DNA from: Coemansia sp. RSA 922
Lineage: Eukaryota > Kickxellomycota > Kickxellomycetes > Kickxellales > Kickxellaceae
Direction of reading: 5' to 3'
Assembly: GCA_027577415.1 (NCBI GenBank)
Contig: JANBQS010000018.1
Location: 1 to 63,820, forward strand
DNA length: 63,820 bases
The notes below the pieces were generated by a model that saw nothing but the letters and a program-made list of their open reading frames with translations, was not told the DNA's origin and searched no databases. Both the position numbers and the translations under genes were made by a program. Shown one piece after another: positions 22,556 through 32,098 of this stretch (positions are counted from its first letter, which is position 1; the number at the start of each line of letters is the position of its first letter).

Positions 22556-22951
22556 TTAAGCAGTTTTGCTAAATCTTACATACTCTACTTGTCCCCGCAG
22601 AAGACTCTTTTCAACATTATTTTCTGATATTTTCTCATAGAATGCTACCATTTTGTCACTGTATTGCGCATAGCTGGAGTGGTCATTATCTACAGTGCAA
22701 AACCTGATCATCTCTTCTTTCTCATTTAGCTGGTCTTCGACAAATGACTTGGTTTTGTCTGTACGGTGCACCCACACAATAGTGACATACGGTTTGTCAA
22801 TTTTCAAAGCCCACTTGAGCATATCGCCTGCTCGAGATTCATTTTCTCCATATATAGCCACTACAAAATGGTAGTGTGTCCAGACTGATAAAATACTTTG
22901 CAAAAGTGTTCTGCTTGTAAATTCTACATTCTCCTCCGTGAATTTGGGCAT
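22556..22951 (-). CDS. Small orphan family protein P2 (131 aa)
   Basis: The function is unrecognised. The open frame extends upstream to 23116, but the ATG at 22951 (MPKFTEENVEF) sits at the position conserved across the family, 118 bp after the TATA box at 23070-23077. The core is HFVVAIYGENES, helix AGDMLKWALK, strand YVTIVWVHRTD, helix KSFVEDQL, and the C-terminal strand QVEYVRFSKTA. A close paralogue (about a dozen differences over 131 residues) lies at 53792..54187. It shares the hydrophobic strand + G, helix, strand, helix layout with P1 and P3 but little direct identity. There is no CxxC motif, signal peptide or membrane segment. Confidence 0.72.
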   Translation of the reverse strand: MPKFTEENVEFTSRTLLQSILSVWTHYHFVVAIYGENESRAGDMLKWALKIDKPYVTIVWVHRTDKTKSFVEDQLNEKEEMIRFCTVDNDHSSYAQYSDKMVAFYEKISENNVEKSLLRGQVEYVRFSKTA

Positions 22952-23345
22952 CTTGCTATTTAGAAAGGCTATAAAATAATATCCAAAAAAGTGATAAATA
23001 GTATTGGAATAAGGTGTGTAACAATAAAGAAAAGAAAAGGGGCGTGCTTGGGTGGGTAGGAATGGACTCCTTTTATATATATTTATCTCTTCGGCTACTC
23101 CAACAAAGCTTACCAAGAGAGATTCCTGTCCACCAAAGACGCTGTATTTCTCTAGAATTCTTCACAGAATAATATTCAGAAAAACTTTTCAGAAAATTGT
23201 GTATGCTTGATTGCCTTTGAGCTAAGAGCGGCAAAAGAGCTTCATGTTAGCAAGCCGGAAATAGATACAGGCAGAGCAGAAAAAAGTGCGTTGATTCGAA
23301 TCCAATAGGTGCACCTAACCCACTCTAATGGACACCAGAATATCT

Positions 23346-23840
23346 TACTAACCTATTCACAAAACAACAATACAACTGGGCCACTCAAAAGAGTAATTTT
23401 TATCGACAGTCTGGCTGTCTGACTTGCTGATAGTGTAAGGTCCGTTACCATCAGCCTCAGTACTAGCCAAAGCTCCACACTTGGCAGCGTCTGTTTCTTA
23501 TCCTTCTTGATAAACTGTTCAAGATATTGTACGATGCCTCTTGGGTATTTTTATCCTGTCAAGTAGTGTGAGACAGGGGCATATTTACACTTCTATTTGC
23601 AGTTTTTTGTTTGCATATTTTCGGATACGCCGTCTCAGTGATTCTTCAACCTAAGCCAGCGACACGGCTAACGTTGTAACATCTTCCTCTGTCAACCATC
23701 GATCTTGTTGGCTTTTTTCTGTTATGAAATATATTTCTAAAATTTCTAAAAATTTTGAAATACCAGTTTGTAAAATGACTAGAGGGTACACATGACAATG
23801 TGCACTGCGGCACAAGGGCTATTCAGTTGTATAGTTGCTA
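23346..23840. other. Spacer between P2 and P3, with coding-like debris on the minus strand
   Basis: No intact gene is present. On the minus strand between roughly 23700 and 23360 short stretches look coding (for example WLTEEDVTTLAVSLA and then VEESLRRRIRKYANKK) but are broken by stops and frame changes, so this is probably a decayed gene of unknown family. The last ~80 bp resemble the 3' flank of P1 (TGCACTGC followed by AAGGGCTA), marking the start of the P3 unit. Confidence 0.35.
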
Positions 23841-24239
23841 TTATTTATTGATAGCAAGCGAAGTTCCATAGTTAGCCAATGTAGCTGACCAACCATTCTT
23901 CTGGTAAGTTTCAGATGCTTCCAAGATCGATAAACACGCCTTGGGTAACCCTTCCCACTTGTCAAAAATAGCTTGTGTGGTGTTAAGGGGAAAAAAGATA
24001 CACATTGCGCTATATCCAGCCAGCATTTCCTTAGCAAATGGTGTTTCACTGGCGTCTCTTAAAACAATAAATTCATCCTTTTTATCCTCCTTATATTGAC
24101 AAACTGCATAGAAGAGCTCAGTTGCCTCCGCTCCATCTCCAAAAACTGCCGCACCCAATATACAGTTATTATCCTGCATAATTCTATGATAATCCGCGTC
24201 ATCATTAAAAACTTGAGTCCTTCCCTTAATTATCGTCAT
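23841..24239 (-). CDS. Small orphan family protein P3 (132 aa)
   Basis: The function is unrecognised. The start MTIIKGRTQVFNDDADYHRI is at the family position, 114 bp after the TATA box (24354-24361). Core elements are NCILGAAVFGDGAE, helix ATELFYAVCQY, strand DEFIVLRDAS, helix FAKEMLAGYSA and strand MCIFFPLN, which align in layout with P1 (VAIFG ... VIRV ... LGEYNA ... CMFFTY). Its upstream 0.9 kb is clearly homologous to the region upstream of the gene ending at 50994, yet the two proteins share little identity. There is no CxxC, signal peptide or membrane segment. It is divergent to CHL1. Confidence 0.72.
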   Translation of the reverse strand: MTIIKGRTQVFNDDADYHRIMQDNNCILGAAVFGDGAEATELFYAVCQYKEDKKDEFIVLRDASETPFAKEMLAGYSAMCIFFPLNTTQAIFDKWEGLPKACLSILEASETYQKNGWSATLANYGTSLAINK

Positions 24240-25136
24240 GTTGCAGTTAAATCACAAGGAAGTAGTATCTAAGAAAATGTGCTTCAAAACTAATTGAGAA
24301 TGGTGTGAGAATATGAAGAAGAAAAATGTGTTGAGGAGGACAGGAAGGGTCGCCTTTTATAGGTCTCCCCGGTTTGCTCCATCGAAGCTTTCAGAAGGAA
24401 ATTCCTGTCCACCTTGGATGCCAAATTCTTCTTCTCTCCCCAACAAAAATTGGCAAACACGCAGTTTTGAAACTTTTAAAAATTGCACTTCTAATGACGT
24501 ATCCTTGAACCTTTGAACAAAGAAAAGCAATACCACTGAGGCTTTGAAGCTTTGAAAAATCGCACATCCAATGACGTACAATTCAGCCTTTGAACAAAAG
24601 GCAGCGAAAGCTTGCTGCTTGAAGACTGTAAAATAAATTGCACATCTTTTGTTGTGCTTTTGAGGCTACGTCATTTTTATAGTGGAAATCGCTCAAGAAG
24701 GACTCTTTGAAAACATGTACAAGAGAATGGCAAAACCGTTTCCAATAGAATGGCCACGATGATGCTTTGCAAGTTTGCGACTTTTTTTGAGAAAAGCTGA
24801 GCCCCTTTGAAAACAGCCATGGCTGCCGCCCACATTTTCAACAGAGGATTGATGGTGGTCAATATCAAGGAAAAAGTGTATCATGAATGCCCAGGCAGTT
24901 ACATACACCCTGCAGTTCTAAGTCTAATCATTGCATACACGGTGCATATGTAGTTCCATGTAGTTCCATGGAGGTCCACATGTCTCCCCAAAACCGGTAG
25001 AGTCCACTGTGGTAAATTGGAAGCTCAGAGCCGCTTTATTTTGCCCTTCACATGAAAAGGTTTACCAATTGCAGAGTATAGCCCATTGGCCGACATTTGA
25101 TTAGTATGTGATCCTCATGGATATAGTCTTGTTTTA
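24240..25136. repeat. P3 upstream cassette, homologous to 51408..52180
   Basis: This is the leader, TATA block and ~750 bp of distal upstream sequence of P3. The same sequence with scattered changes lies upstream of the gene starting at 51407. The left copy has an extra ~120 bp because a unit containing a TTTGAA word, TGACGTA and CCTTTGAAC is present twice in tandem (TGACGTA at 24495-24501 and 24572-24578) and once on the right (51623-51629). A TACGTCA word is at 24667-24673. Homology ends near the GGATATAGTCT word at about 25120. Confidence 0.75.
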
Positions 25137-25305
25137 CATTAGTGGGTTATACTCAACTAGCCCTTTTTCATGCCATCTAGATCCATAATTTGTCATCACA
25201 TGATGAATTTACTTGCTTTGCTAAGAATGCGAACGAGGAGGAGTTTTTTTTTCTTGCCTTTTCGACAATTCTATTGCATGCCCTAGATATTTTTTTGTTG
25301 TTCAT

Positions 25306-28029
25306 ATGGTCACTCGGGTTTTAGACGAGACTACGCCGGCGGAATGCTTGCCAACTCCGCAAACAGCCAGTGAGTTTTTGTTTCCCATAGCGACGCCCTA
25401 TTCTATCCAATTGGATTTCATGCAGCGACTATTTGAGACTATTGAGAAGCGTGAGTTTGCTATTTTCGAGAGTCCAACGGGTACAGGAAAGTCGCTCAGT
25501 ATTATTTGCGGTGCATTGACTTGGCTCAAACACGATGGCGAGCGCAAAGCCCGAGTAGCACCCATTGCTGCGGACATTACTCTGACGACGACTGCGGATG
25601 ACCAGCGACCAGATTGGGTAGTCGCGTATGAAAAGAAACAGAAAATGGACGCCAGTAATGCGGTTGGTTTAGACTCGGATGATGCACAGCAAAAGTACTC
25701 GCGATGGGTGGCCAATACTCGGCGGAGGGAAGCAGCAGATCGTAAGAAAAGGATGATGGCTAGCCGACGAGCAGCGCCGACAGACATGAGCAAGAAGCGC
25801 AAGACTGAAGAAGACGGCAATGACAGCGATGACGAGATGATGGTCGTTGAAGCGTACTACAGCGGCGACGAAGAGGACACACAGCAGAAATCCGGCAGCA
25901 AGCTTGACGACGATGGCGAAGTGCAGTACTCGACAGCAGTACGCAAACTACTGGAGCGACGTGCTGGCAACCGACCACTCTACGATAGCAGCGATGACGA
26001 CAATAGCGACAACGATAACTCTGGCGATTCAGCAGTACCTCCTAAGGAGCCCAGCGTAACCAAGATTATCTATGCGTCGCGGACTCACTCTCAGCTCCAG
26101 CAGTTTATCAACGAAATCAAGCGCACGCAGTTTGCCTCCAAAGATAAAGTCAAGTGCGTGACACTGGGGTCGCGGATGCAGCTTTGTGTGAATGACCGGG
26201 CTCGGCAAGGCGCACAGTCTGTTCATGCCATCAACGAGCGCTGCTTAGAGATGCAGACGGCTGGGAGTAAAAAGAGCGCGCGATGCGGCTACCTGCCACT
26301 GCAGCATACACCGATGCTGGACTTTAAGGACGCGACTGGGTCGACTATCATGGACATTGAGGAGCTCGCTATGGAGGGTCGGCGGCGCTGTACGTGTCCT
26401 TACTACGGAGCTCGGGCGTCCATTAATGGCGCACAGGTAGTCGCGCTGCCCTACAACACGTTATTGTCGAGGTCGGCGCGCCAGGCTATGGGCATTTCTT
26501 TGACTGGCAACGTAGTCATTATCGACGAGGCGCATAACTTGGTCGACACTATTCTGGCTATTCACTCGATTGCCTTGGACTGGCGTACTGTGAGGGCGCT
26601 ACTGGAAATGGTGCAGATGTACTTTACCAAGTACTGGCGTCGACTCAAGGGCAGCAACGTCACGTACATACGGCAGACCATCGCTCTACTCAAAGCATTA
26701 AATAAGTTTATGCAGAGTACTACGACGGATAGTAATACCCGGGTCGTATCGGTCAATGAGTTTTTGACTTTGGCGCATGCCGACCATATAAACGTCTACA
26801 AGATCGATCGGTATTTACGAGAGAGCAAGTTGGGACGTAAGCTCAATATGTTTTCTGACCGACTGGGACAAAATGGCTCAGCTGTCACGACTAAGCGACC
26901 GACGACTGCTGTGCGTGAGACTGTGGCTGGACCGGCGCCTGCGACGGCAGTGGCTGCGTTTGAGGCGTTTATGGAGTGCTTAGGCAAACCCGATCGCACT
27001 GGCTCTCGCCTAGTTATACGAACCATTCCCTCTAAGGGCAGTGGAACCGAGGTAGAGCTAAAGTATCTGCAGTTGGACCCATCCGAGGCGTTTGGCGAGA
27101 TCTGCGCTGAAGCACGTGCCGTAGTTTTGGCCGGAGGCACTATGAAGCCAGCCAACGACGTCGTCGAGCAGTTGCTTCCCAGAAGGGACGAGCCGCAACC
27201 GACCCTGGACTCTAAATTGGACCCTGCCAACGCTCGATTATTTGCTTGGAGTCACGTAGTGGACCGATCTCACATATGCTCCGTTGTTGTTGGTAGTGGT
27301 CCGACAGGCACTCCTCTGCGGTTTGCGCATGGGGACCAGGGCGACGCTACGAAACTGCGCGAGGCCGGGCTGGCATTGGCGGCACTGTGCCAAGTGATCC
27401 CAGGCGGCGTTGTAGCGTTCTTCCCGTCCTATGCATTACTTGACCGCATGTACCGCAATTGGACTACTGCGGGCATTGTTGACCGCATTGCTAAGCGCAA
27501 ACCTGTATTTGTCGAGTCTTCTACATCCTCGGGCGATGTGTTGGAGCTGTATTCGGCACGTATCAAGGCAGCGGAATCGACTGGTGCGCTACTACTTAGC
27601 GTTGTTGGAGGTCGTTTGAGCGAGGGCATTAACTTTAGCGATGACTTGGGGCGTGCTGTAGTCATGGTCGGAGTACCGTTTCCTAGCCTTGCATCACCGG
27701 AACTCGCCGAGCGACTGGCATACTATGAGGGCATAGGTGGGGCGCAGTCTACGACTAGTGGTGTTATTGGGAGCATGGGTCCGAGAGCCAAAGAGTTGTA
27801 CGAGTCGCTGTGTATGAGAGCTGTTAACCAGTCTATTGGCCGTGCTATACGCCATCGCAAGGACTATGCTGCTATTGTGTTTTTGGATGCGAGGTATGCG
27901 GAGCAGCGTATTTCTCGCAAGCTACCTAATTGGATTGCTGGATCATCTGCATCTAATGTTTCTGCTTTTGGACCAGCACTGGCTCAAGTGTCTTTGTTCT
28001 TTAAGCAAGATTTTGACATAGTCACCTAA
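25306..28029 (+). CDS. CHL1: CHL1/DDX11-type Fe-S DNA helicase
   Basis: The 907 aa protein is a superfamily 2 XPD-like helicase. The Q-motif region PIATPYSIQLDFMQ precedes Walker A (ESPTGTGKS, residues 55-63). An acidic insertion separates it from motif Ia (IIYASRTHSQL). Candidate 4Fe-4S cysteines are Cys294, Cys313, Cys327 and Cys362/364. They are followed by ALPYNTLLS, the DEAH box (IIDEAHNL, 407-410), and C-terminal motifs SVVGGRLSEGINFSDDLGR and QSIGRAIRHRKDYAAIVFLD. The serine-rich acidic insertion between Walker A and motif Ia and the overall length fit CHL1/DDX11 (a 5'-3' helicase for sister-chromatid cohesion and replication) better than XPD, RTEL1 or FANCJ. The gene is intronless. 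A decayed copy of its last codons and 3' flank sits at about 49350..49600, just before a TDP1 gene. Confidence 0.93.
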   Translation: MVTRVLDETTPAECLPTPQTASEFLFPIATPYSIQLDFMQRLFETIEKREFAIFESPTGTGKSLSIICGALTWLKHDGERKARVAPIAADITLTTTADDQRPDWVVAYEKKQKMDASNAVGLDSDDAQQKYSRWVANTRRREAADRKKRMMASRRAAPTDMSKKRKTEEDGNDSDDEMMVVEAYYSGDEEDTQQKSGSKLDDDGEVQYSTAVRKLLERRAGNRPLYDSSDDDNSDNDNSGDSAVPPKEPSVTKIIYASRTHSQLQQFINEIKRTQFASKDKVKCVTLGSRMQLCVNDRARQGAQSVHAINERCLEMQTAGSKKSARCGYLPLQHTPMLDFKDATGSTIMDIEELAMEGRRRCTCPYYGARASINGAQVVALPYNTLLSRSARQAMGISLTGNVVIIDEAHNLVDTILAIHSIALDWRTVRALLEMVQMYFTKYWRRLKGSNVTYIRQTIALLKALNKFMQSTTTDSNTRVVSVNEFLTLAHADHINVYKIDRYLRESKLGRKLNMFSDRLGQNGSAVTTKRPTTAVRETVAGPAPATAVAAFEAFMECLGKPDRTGSRLVIRTIPSKGSGTEVELKYLQLDPSEAFGEICAEARAVVLAGGTMKPANDVVEQLLPRRDEPQPTLDSKLDPANARLFAWSHVVDRSHICSVVVGSGPTGTPLRFAHGDQGDATKLREAGLALAALCQVIPGGVVAFFPSYALLDRMYRNWTTAGIVDRIAKRKPVFVESSTSSGDVLELYSARIKAAESTGALLLSVVGGRLSEGINFSDDLGRAVVMVGVPFPSLASPELAERLAYYEGIGGAQSTTSGVIGSMGPRAKELYESLCMRAVNQSIGRAIRHRKDYAAIVFLDARYAEQRISRKLPNWIAGSSASNVSAFGPALAQVSLFFKQDFDIVT

Positions 28030-28196
28030 TTTCCCCCCCATATGTACAAGCTTCAAAGGTTTGATTGATGCGCCGTTGATCGTAGTGGAAGAGATCAAGT
28101 CAAAGTAAAATGTCAGATATTGCCGCTGAGCGCCGAAATCGTACAGGGCTGTCTGCAAACATATCCAAATAATACATGACTTCTTGTTCACCTAAT

Positions 28197-28882
28197 TCAA
28201 GCCTCGTTAGCACAGGAAACTTTGGCTTGTTCGTCGTTGTCAACAAACATGTCATCATCGTCGCTAACTAGTGGATGACCAATGACAATGTGGACAGTGC
28301 GATAGAACAGTGGCAACGCAACCACACGCCACTCTCCGTTAATGGCGGCTACTCACTGAAGGCAGTGCAAGTGCATTAGCAGTTGGTTGGACAAGCAGTC
28401 TGAACCCGAAATTGGCGATAGATAGTCAAACACCGACTGCAGAATATTGTTGTTACTCGAATCTGTAGCCGGAATATCGCTACTTTATAAAACGAGCTCA
28501 GGCACCTGCTATCTGCGCTCTAACGTGGCCTGTCTCCCCTGTAGTCGTATCGGCTCTTTTTGTTTCCACTCCAGCTCCTGCTCTTGCATACGCTGTCGCT
28601 CTGCAGCTTCTATTTTCTCTTTCTCTTTTTGTATTCGCCTTAGTTTAGCATCCTGCTTCTTTTACTCCTTGAGCATCCAGATCCACTGTTGGCACAGCTG
28701 AAGAGCTTTTTTTTGGTCTTCATCTTGTCCCACCGCTGCAGCCACTGTTGAATATCCTCGGGTGACTATAGACTCTTTCACTGCCTTTTCAGCCGATTCT
28801 TCCTGTTATTTAGTCTCTATCTCTCTTGGGTCAAGTCCAGCTGTTGTGGCGGCGGCGGCTGCTGGTCGTTAGGCAAGTCCAT
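28197..28882 (-). pseudogene. F-box-like protein pseudogene
   Basis: On the minus strand an ATG at 28882 starts MDLPNDQQPPPPQQLDLTQ and then hits a TAG. After a frameshift it continues through ALQLCQQWIWMLKE and a highly charged coiled-coil stretch (KLRRIQKEKEKIEAAERQ) interrupted by another stop. Further on it reads NNILQSVFDYLSPI ... WRVVALPLFYRTVHIVIG, which resembles the N-terminal F-box-like module common in fungal proteins, again with stops. The reading ends at a TGA at 28197. At least four nonsense codons and one frameshift rule out a functional product. The identification as F-box-like rests on the last segment and is tentative. Confidence 0.55.
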
Positions 28883-29754
28883 GATTTTTAAATAGGGAAA
28901 AAAGAGCGCAATATATAATAAAATTTGAATTAGTGAGAGAGCAAGAATGAGAACACTTCGACTTGTAAACACCAAAACCACGTTTGCTGATATGGTTTAC
29001 AGATTTAGACAGAATCGACGTGTGACGTCACTAGTTTATCCAGCCCCGTCAATAAAATAAAATAGCCAACACGCCTTAAGTGTGGGTGCAAGGGATATAA
29101 AAGTCAACAGCAATTTGCCTAGCAATTTCTAAAAAGATAACAATAGCACACGGCTTGAGGATAAAGGAAACTTGGCCCTTTTTTGAGTGGAAAGGTTTAC
29201 ATTTGTTTCCAATGACTCTCAGGGCAAGCTATTTATTAGGGTTTGTAGCGGGATGATTGTCTGGTAAATCGTAACTCTATTTACATTAAAGGATATGGCC
29301 AACTCTATTTCTCTATTCAAAGTGAAAAATACGACTTTACGGTTTAGACAGCTCCTCAACCCCATGTTTTTTTAGGAGTATGGAGCCGACTGAGAGAGAC
29401 ATCCACATGACTACCAAAGTTCCGCCAAGAAGATTCTACCGCCCATTGTTCCCAAGAGGCAGGGTTTCATTTTGTTCCGTTGTCTGTCCCCCTCACGCAT
29501 GGCTATTGCTAAGCCACCCTTGCCCCAACCGGCATCTCCATGCGTGATCTGCACACAAAACCGCTACCCGTCATACTCATGACGCAATGTGAGAGATACC
29601 TTTCTTCCATCGTGTTATGGCGCCACAGTGGCACCAGCAGAAGCAGGGGTATTTAGACATGAGCTGTGCCTTCTCTTTTTTTTTGCCATTCTTTTTTTTT
29701 TTTACCTCTTCACTCTTCGTTTGCATATCTCATTTTTCTATTGATAATACCAAA
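28883..29754. promoter_or_regulatory. Intergenic region with a full CRE-type palindrome
   Basis: No gene is evident. A complete TGACGTCA palindrome lies at 29023-29030, on the upstream side of the minus-strand pseudogene. The right end is the leader of the gene at 29755: a GGTATTTAGA word near 29648 and very T-rich tracts (29679-29706). Confidence 0.4.
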
Positions 29755-30936
29755 ATGGACATCACCTTTCTTCTATCCTTCTCTATTTGGTTTGTTGTTT
29801 TCTTCTTTGTGGAGGTTGCCAAACTTCTCTTCAAGCTTCTTTTCACACAGTGTGCGTATGTTCTTCGCCCAGGAATACACTTTATTTCACGCTGCGTTAG
29901 GTCAGTTTGGCTCTTTGTTTACTTGAACCTCATTGCGTGCGAGTTTAGATGCAAGTGCTGCTGGCGTCCGATCGACAACGCCATCAAACGGGATGAGTCG
30001 CTCGTCAGTGATGCAACACGCAGGGCGCAGGAAGATGACTTCTGGCGGCAGAGAGTGGAATCCGGCTATTGGCGGCCTAGGGGTAAAGGACTAGGTCAAG
30101 TCAATAACAGCGCGTGGACAACGTCTGGCTGGCGAAGCCTCAGGCGCAGAAGCTTTACCTCGCAGGACAAGATGGAAAACCCCTTCCGCAAGTACTGCGC
30201 AAATATCAGGCAGCCCGACCAAGCAAGCGACTCTCGTGGCGCCAAACATCAGCACCAACTGCCCGCCGATCACTTTTTCGCCTCAGCTTCAGCGCGAGCC
30301 AGACATTTCAACTGGAAGACCAGTGACAGCAGCGGCTACAGCGACATCTACAAGCATCAAGCCCCTCCCGCGCCTGTGATAGACGGAAGGATCAATATGT
30401 ACGACGTGGCGAACGCCAGCGCTGAACCCAACTCGCATGGCACAGTGCACTATCTCGCCAAGAATGACGTCGGCGACAGCATCTACGCCCCGTATTTCAA
30501 GGCAATAATCGACAGGCACACGACTGACGTTAGCCCCTATCGACCAAGGTGTGCTCCCCTTGTGCTGCGCCAAACGTTTTCCTCCGCTTATGATCCGCAG
30601 CTCGACTACATCTTCTGCGACGAAGAAGGCGCACGCCCAGCGAATTGGATCATCCGGGAGACTATGGACCAGCGAGATGCCCGGACTCGCATGCCCTATA
30701 CCGAGGTCAGGCAAGACAACGAACGCGCATGGCTCACTGCTCAGTTTCTCGCTGGCGGCAATAATGCCACAAGCGCTGGCAGCAATCCCCCTCCCAGTGT
30801 TGAGGTTAAAAGTGTCGCCGAGGAGAACGCCTCGGCCGCATTCCTCGCTCGGCAACAATCCAAGGCAGAGTCCATTGCTCGCAGTCAGCGCCGCAGCTGC
30901 CAACGGTCATCCCGGCTCTCCAAGAGTGCATTTTAG
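29755..30936 (+). CDS. Orphan membrane-anchored protein (393 aa)
   Basis: I do not recognise this protein. The frame is open from 29617, but the upstream part encodes a phenylalanine-rich run from the T-rich leader. The ATG at 29755 in AAAATGG context is preferred. The N-terminus (MDITFLLSFSIWFVVFFFVEV...) is strongly hydrophobic for ~60 residues with one or two possible membrane spans. It is followed by a cysteine cluster (CEFRCKCCW) and a long hydrophilic region rich in Arg, Ser, Asn and Asp. Short ordered-looking segments are HFNWKTSDSSGYSDIY, YAPYFKAIIDRH and PANWIIRETMDQRDARTR. The C-terminal 60 residues are Ser/Arg/Ala-rich. A 204-codon frame on the opposite strand (30289..30903) is a shadow. 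It may be a lineage-specific membrane protein. Confidence 0.6.
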   Translation: MDITFLLSFSIWFVVFFFVEVAKLLFKLLFTQCAYVLRPGIHFISRCVRSVWLFVYLNLIACEFRCKCCWRPIDNAIKRDESLVSDATRRAQEDDFWRQRVESGYWRPRGKGLGQVNNSAWTTSGWRSLRRRSFTSQDKMENPFRKYCANIRQPDQASDSRGAKHQHQLPADHFFASASARARHFNWKTSDSSGYSDIYKHQAPPAPVIDGRINMYDVANASAEPNSHGTVHYLAKNDVGDSIYAPYFKAIIDRHTTDVSPYRPRCAPLVLRQTFSSAYDPQLDYIFCDEEGARPANWIIRETMDQRDARTRMPYTEVRQDNERAWLTAQFLAGGNNATSAGSNPPPSVEVKSVAEENASAAFLARQQSKAESIARSQRRSCQRSSRLSKSAF

Positions 30937-32098
30937 CCAGCGCACAGCCTCGATGGCGAGAAGCCGGTCTTCCTGCGCGCTATTGGAAACAAAAAGAACA
31001 CTTCTTATCGGACCAAACAAGATTGCTGCCGAGAGCTAGTATCCTACCGGTCAGGGTGCTACAGGGAGGACGACACATTCGACTTTACTCACCCTCTGCT
31101 ATCGAAAGCTCGGCGCGCAAGCAAGAAAATTCACCTTCACTCACTTTTTTATTAGTACTTTTTTTTCTGTAGTTTCAACAAGCTCAATCATACCTATACA
31201 CAGACGGCACAAAAGTAAGCCGAAGAGAGTTGAATTTGTTGACGAGCAAAATAAATTAACAAAAATAAAATAAAATTGAGAACTAGAATAAGTTTTATTC
31301 ATGCGAAACTTTTTGTGTACTATTTGGGATCGAATGAGATCAAAGCAGAGCTTTTTGATCCCAGTCGTCTCGCCTGGTTCTCATATTCAAGAGTATTGCT
31401 AACCAACAGCCGATCCACCGAGCAGCTTTAATGTGTTCATAGGGATTTTGCATTATCCACGACCTGGGATCCGCAAGAGCGAGTATAATGACACCACTAC
31501 TAAGCCTACCCCTCGCCAATTATCCACCAGCTACATGTTTTTCAGTTGACACTCCGAAAATAAAAGTGAGGAAATAAAATACCAACTCGCAGATAATATC
31601 ATTGATCTGTCCCAGCAGACCAAGCTGAGGCAGCCTTGTCTAGCTCAAATTGCATTCAACGGCGTAAAGCAATTGGTGGTTTCTTGTCTACCGCCTACTC
31701 GCACACTTCACACGCTAAATAAAAAAGGTAGAGTTGACAAGAGTTGGAATTGTTTGCATCTTCTGGCACGGCCGAGCAAGCAACCTCTCCAATGGATACG
31801 CCCATGCTCTTTAGAGGCATGAATCCACCTTCTAGCGTAGATCATATACAGCGCAAGCAGCCACTGACACGCCTTCACACACAAACATACACACAAGCCC
31901 CCGAAGAAGACTTGGTTGGCGACAAAAGGCTGCTTTGAAATTTAAAAGAATCCTATTGACGGCATGTTGCTTTGAGGAAAGGTCTTTGAGCAAAAGTCCT
32001 TTGCGCATGAAATTTTATCTGCATCGCTGACAAGCCGTCAAATAATTGTAGACGGCTTTCACTCCACAATTATTTTATTTGTACTCCAATTTCTACAA
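30937..32098. other. Intergenic region before insulysin
   Basis: I see no supported gene. The sequence has A/T-rich runs around 31240-31290, and the last ~60 bp form the AT-rich leader of the insulysin gene (TTATTTTATTTG just before the ATG). Confidence 0.35.

Larger units (their letters stand above)
20966..23345. repeat. Direct segmental duplication, left copy (partner 52212..54575)
   Basis: The ~2.38 kb from TACTAGTTCATAAAACATC (20966) onward is repeated in the same orientation at 52212, about 31 kb away. Each copy holds two small minus-strand orphan genes with their promoters and flanks. Identity is near-perfect in the 3' flank and in long noncoding parts, such as 22140-22490 versus 53380-53730. 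It is lower inside the 5' half of the first gene. Homology fades at about 23345 and 54575. A perfect 12-bp palindrome GCACTGCAGTGC lies 20 bp past the first gene's stop codon at 21010-21021 (52256-52267 in the partner). Confidence 0.85.

Noticed and set aside
20966..25136. A CRISPR-like or phage-like array
   Set aside because: The repeats are kilobase-scale gene duplications in eukaryotic DNA with introns and TATA promoters elsewhere; there are no short regularly spaced repeats.
30289..30903. 204-codon open frame on the minus strand opposite the 29755 gene
   Set aside because: It lies wholly inside a longer plus-strand frame with a good leader, start context and hydrophobic N-terminus, and its translation shows no family motif.
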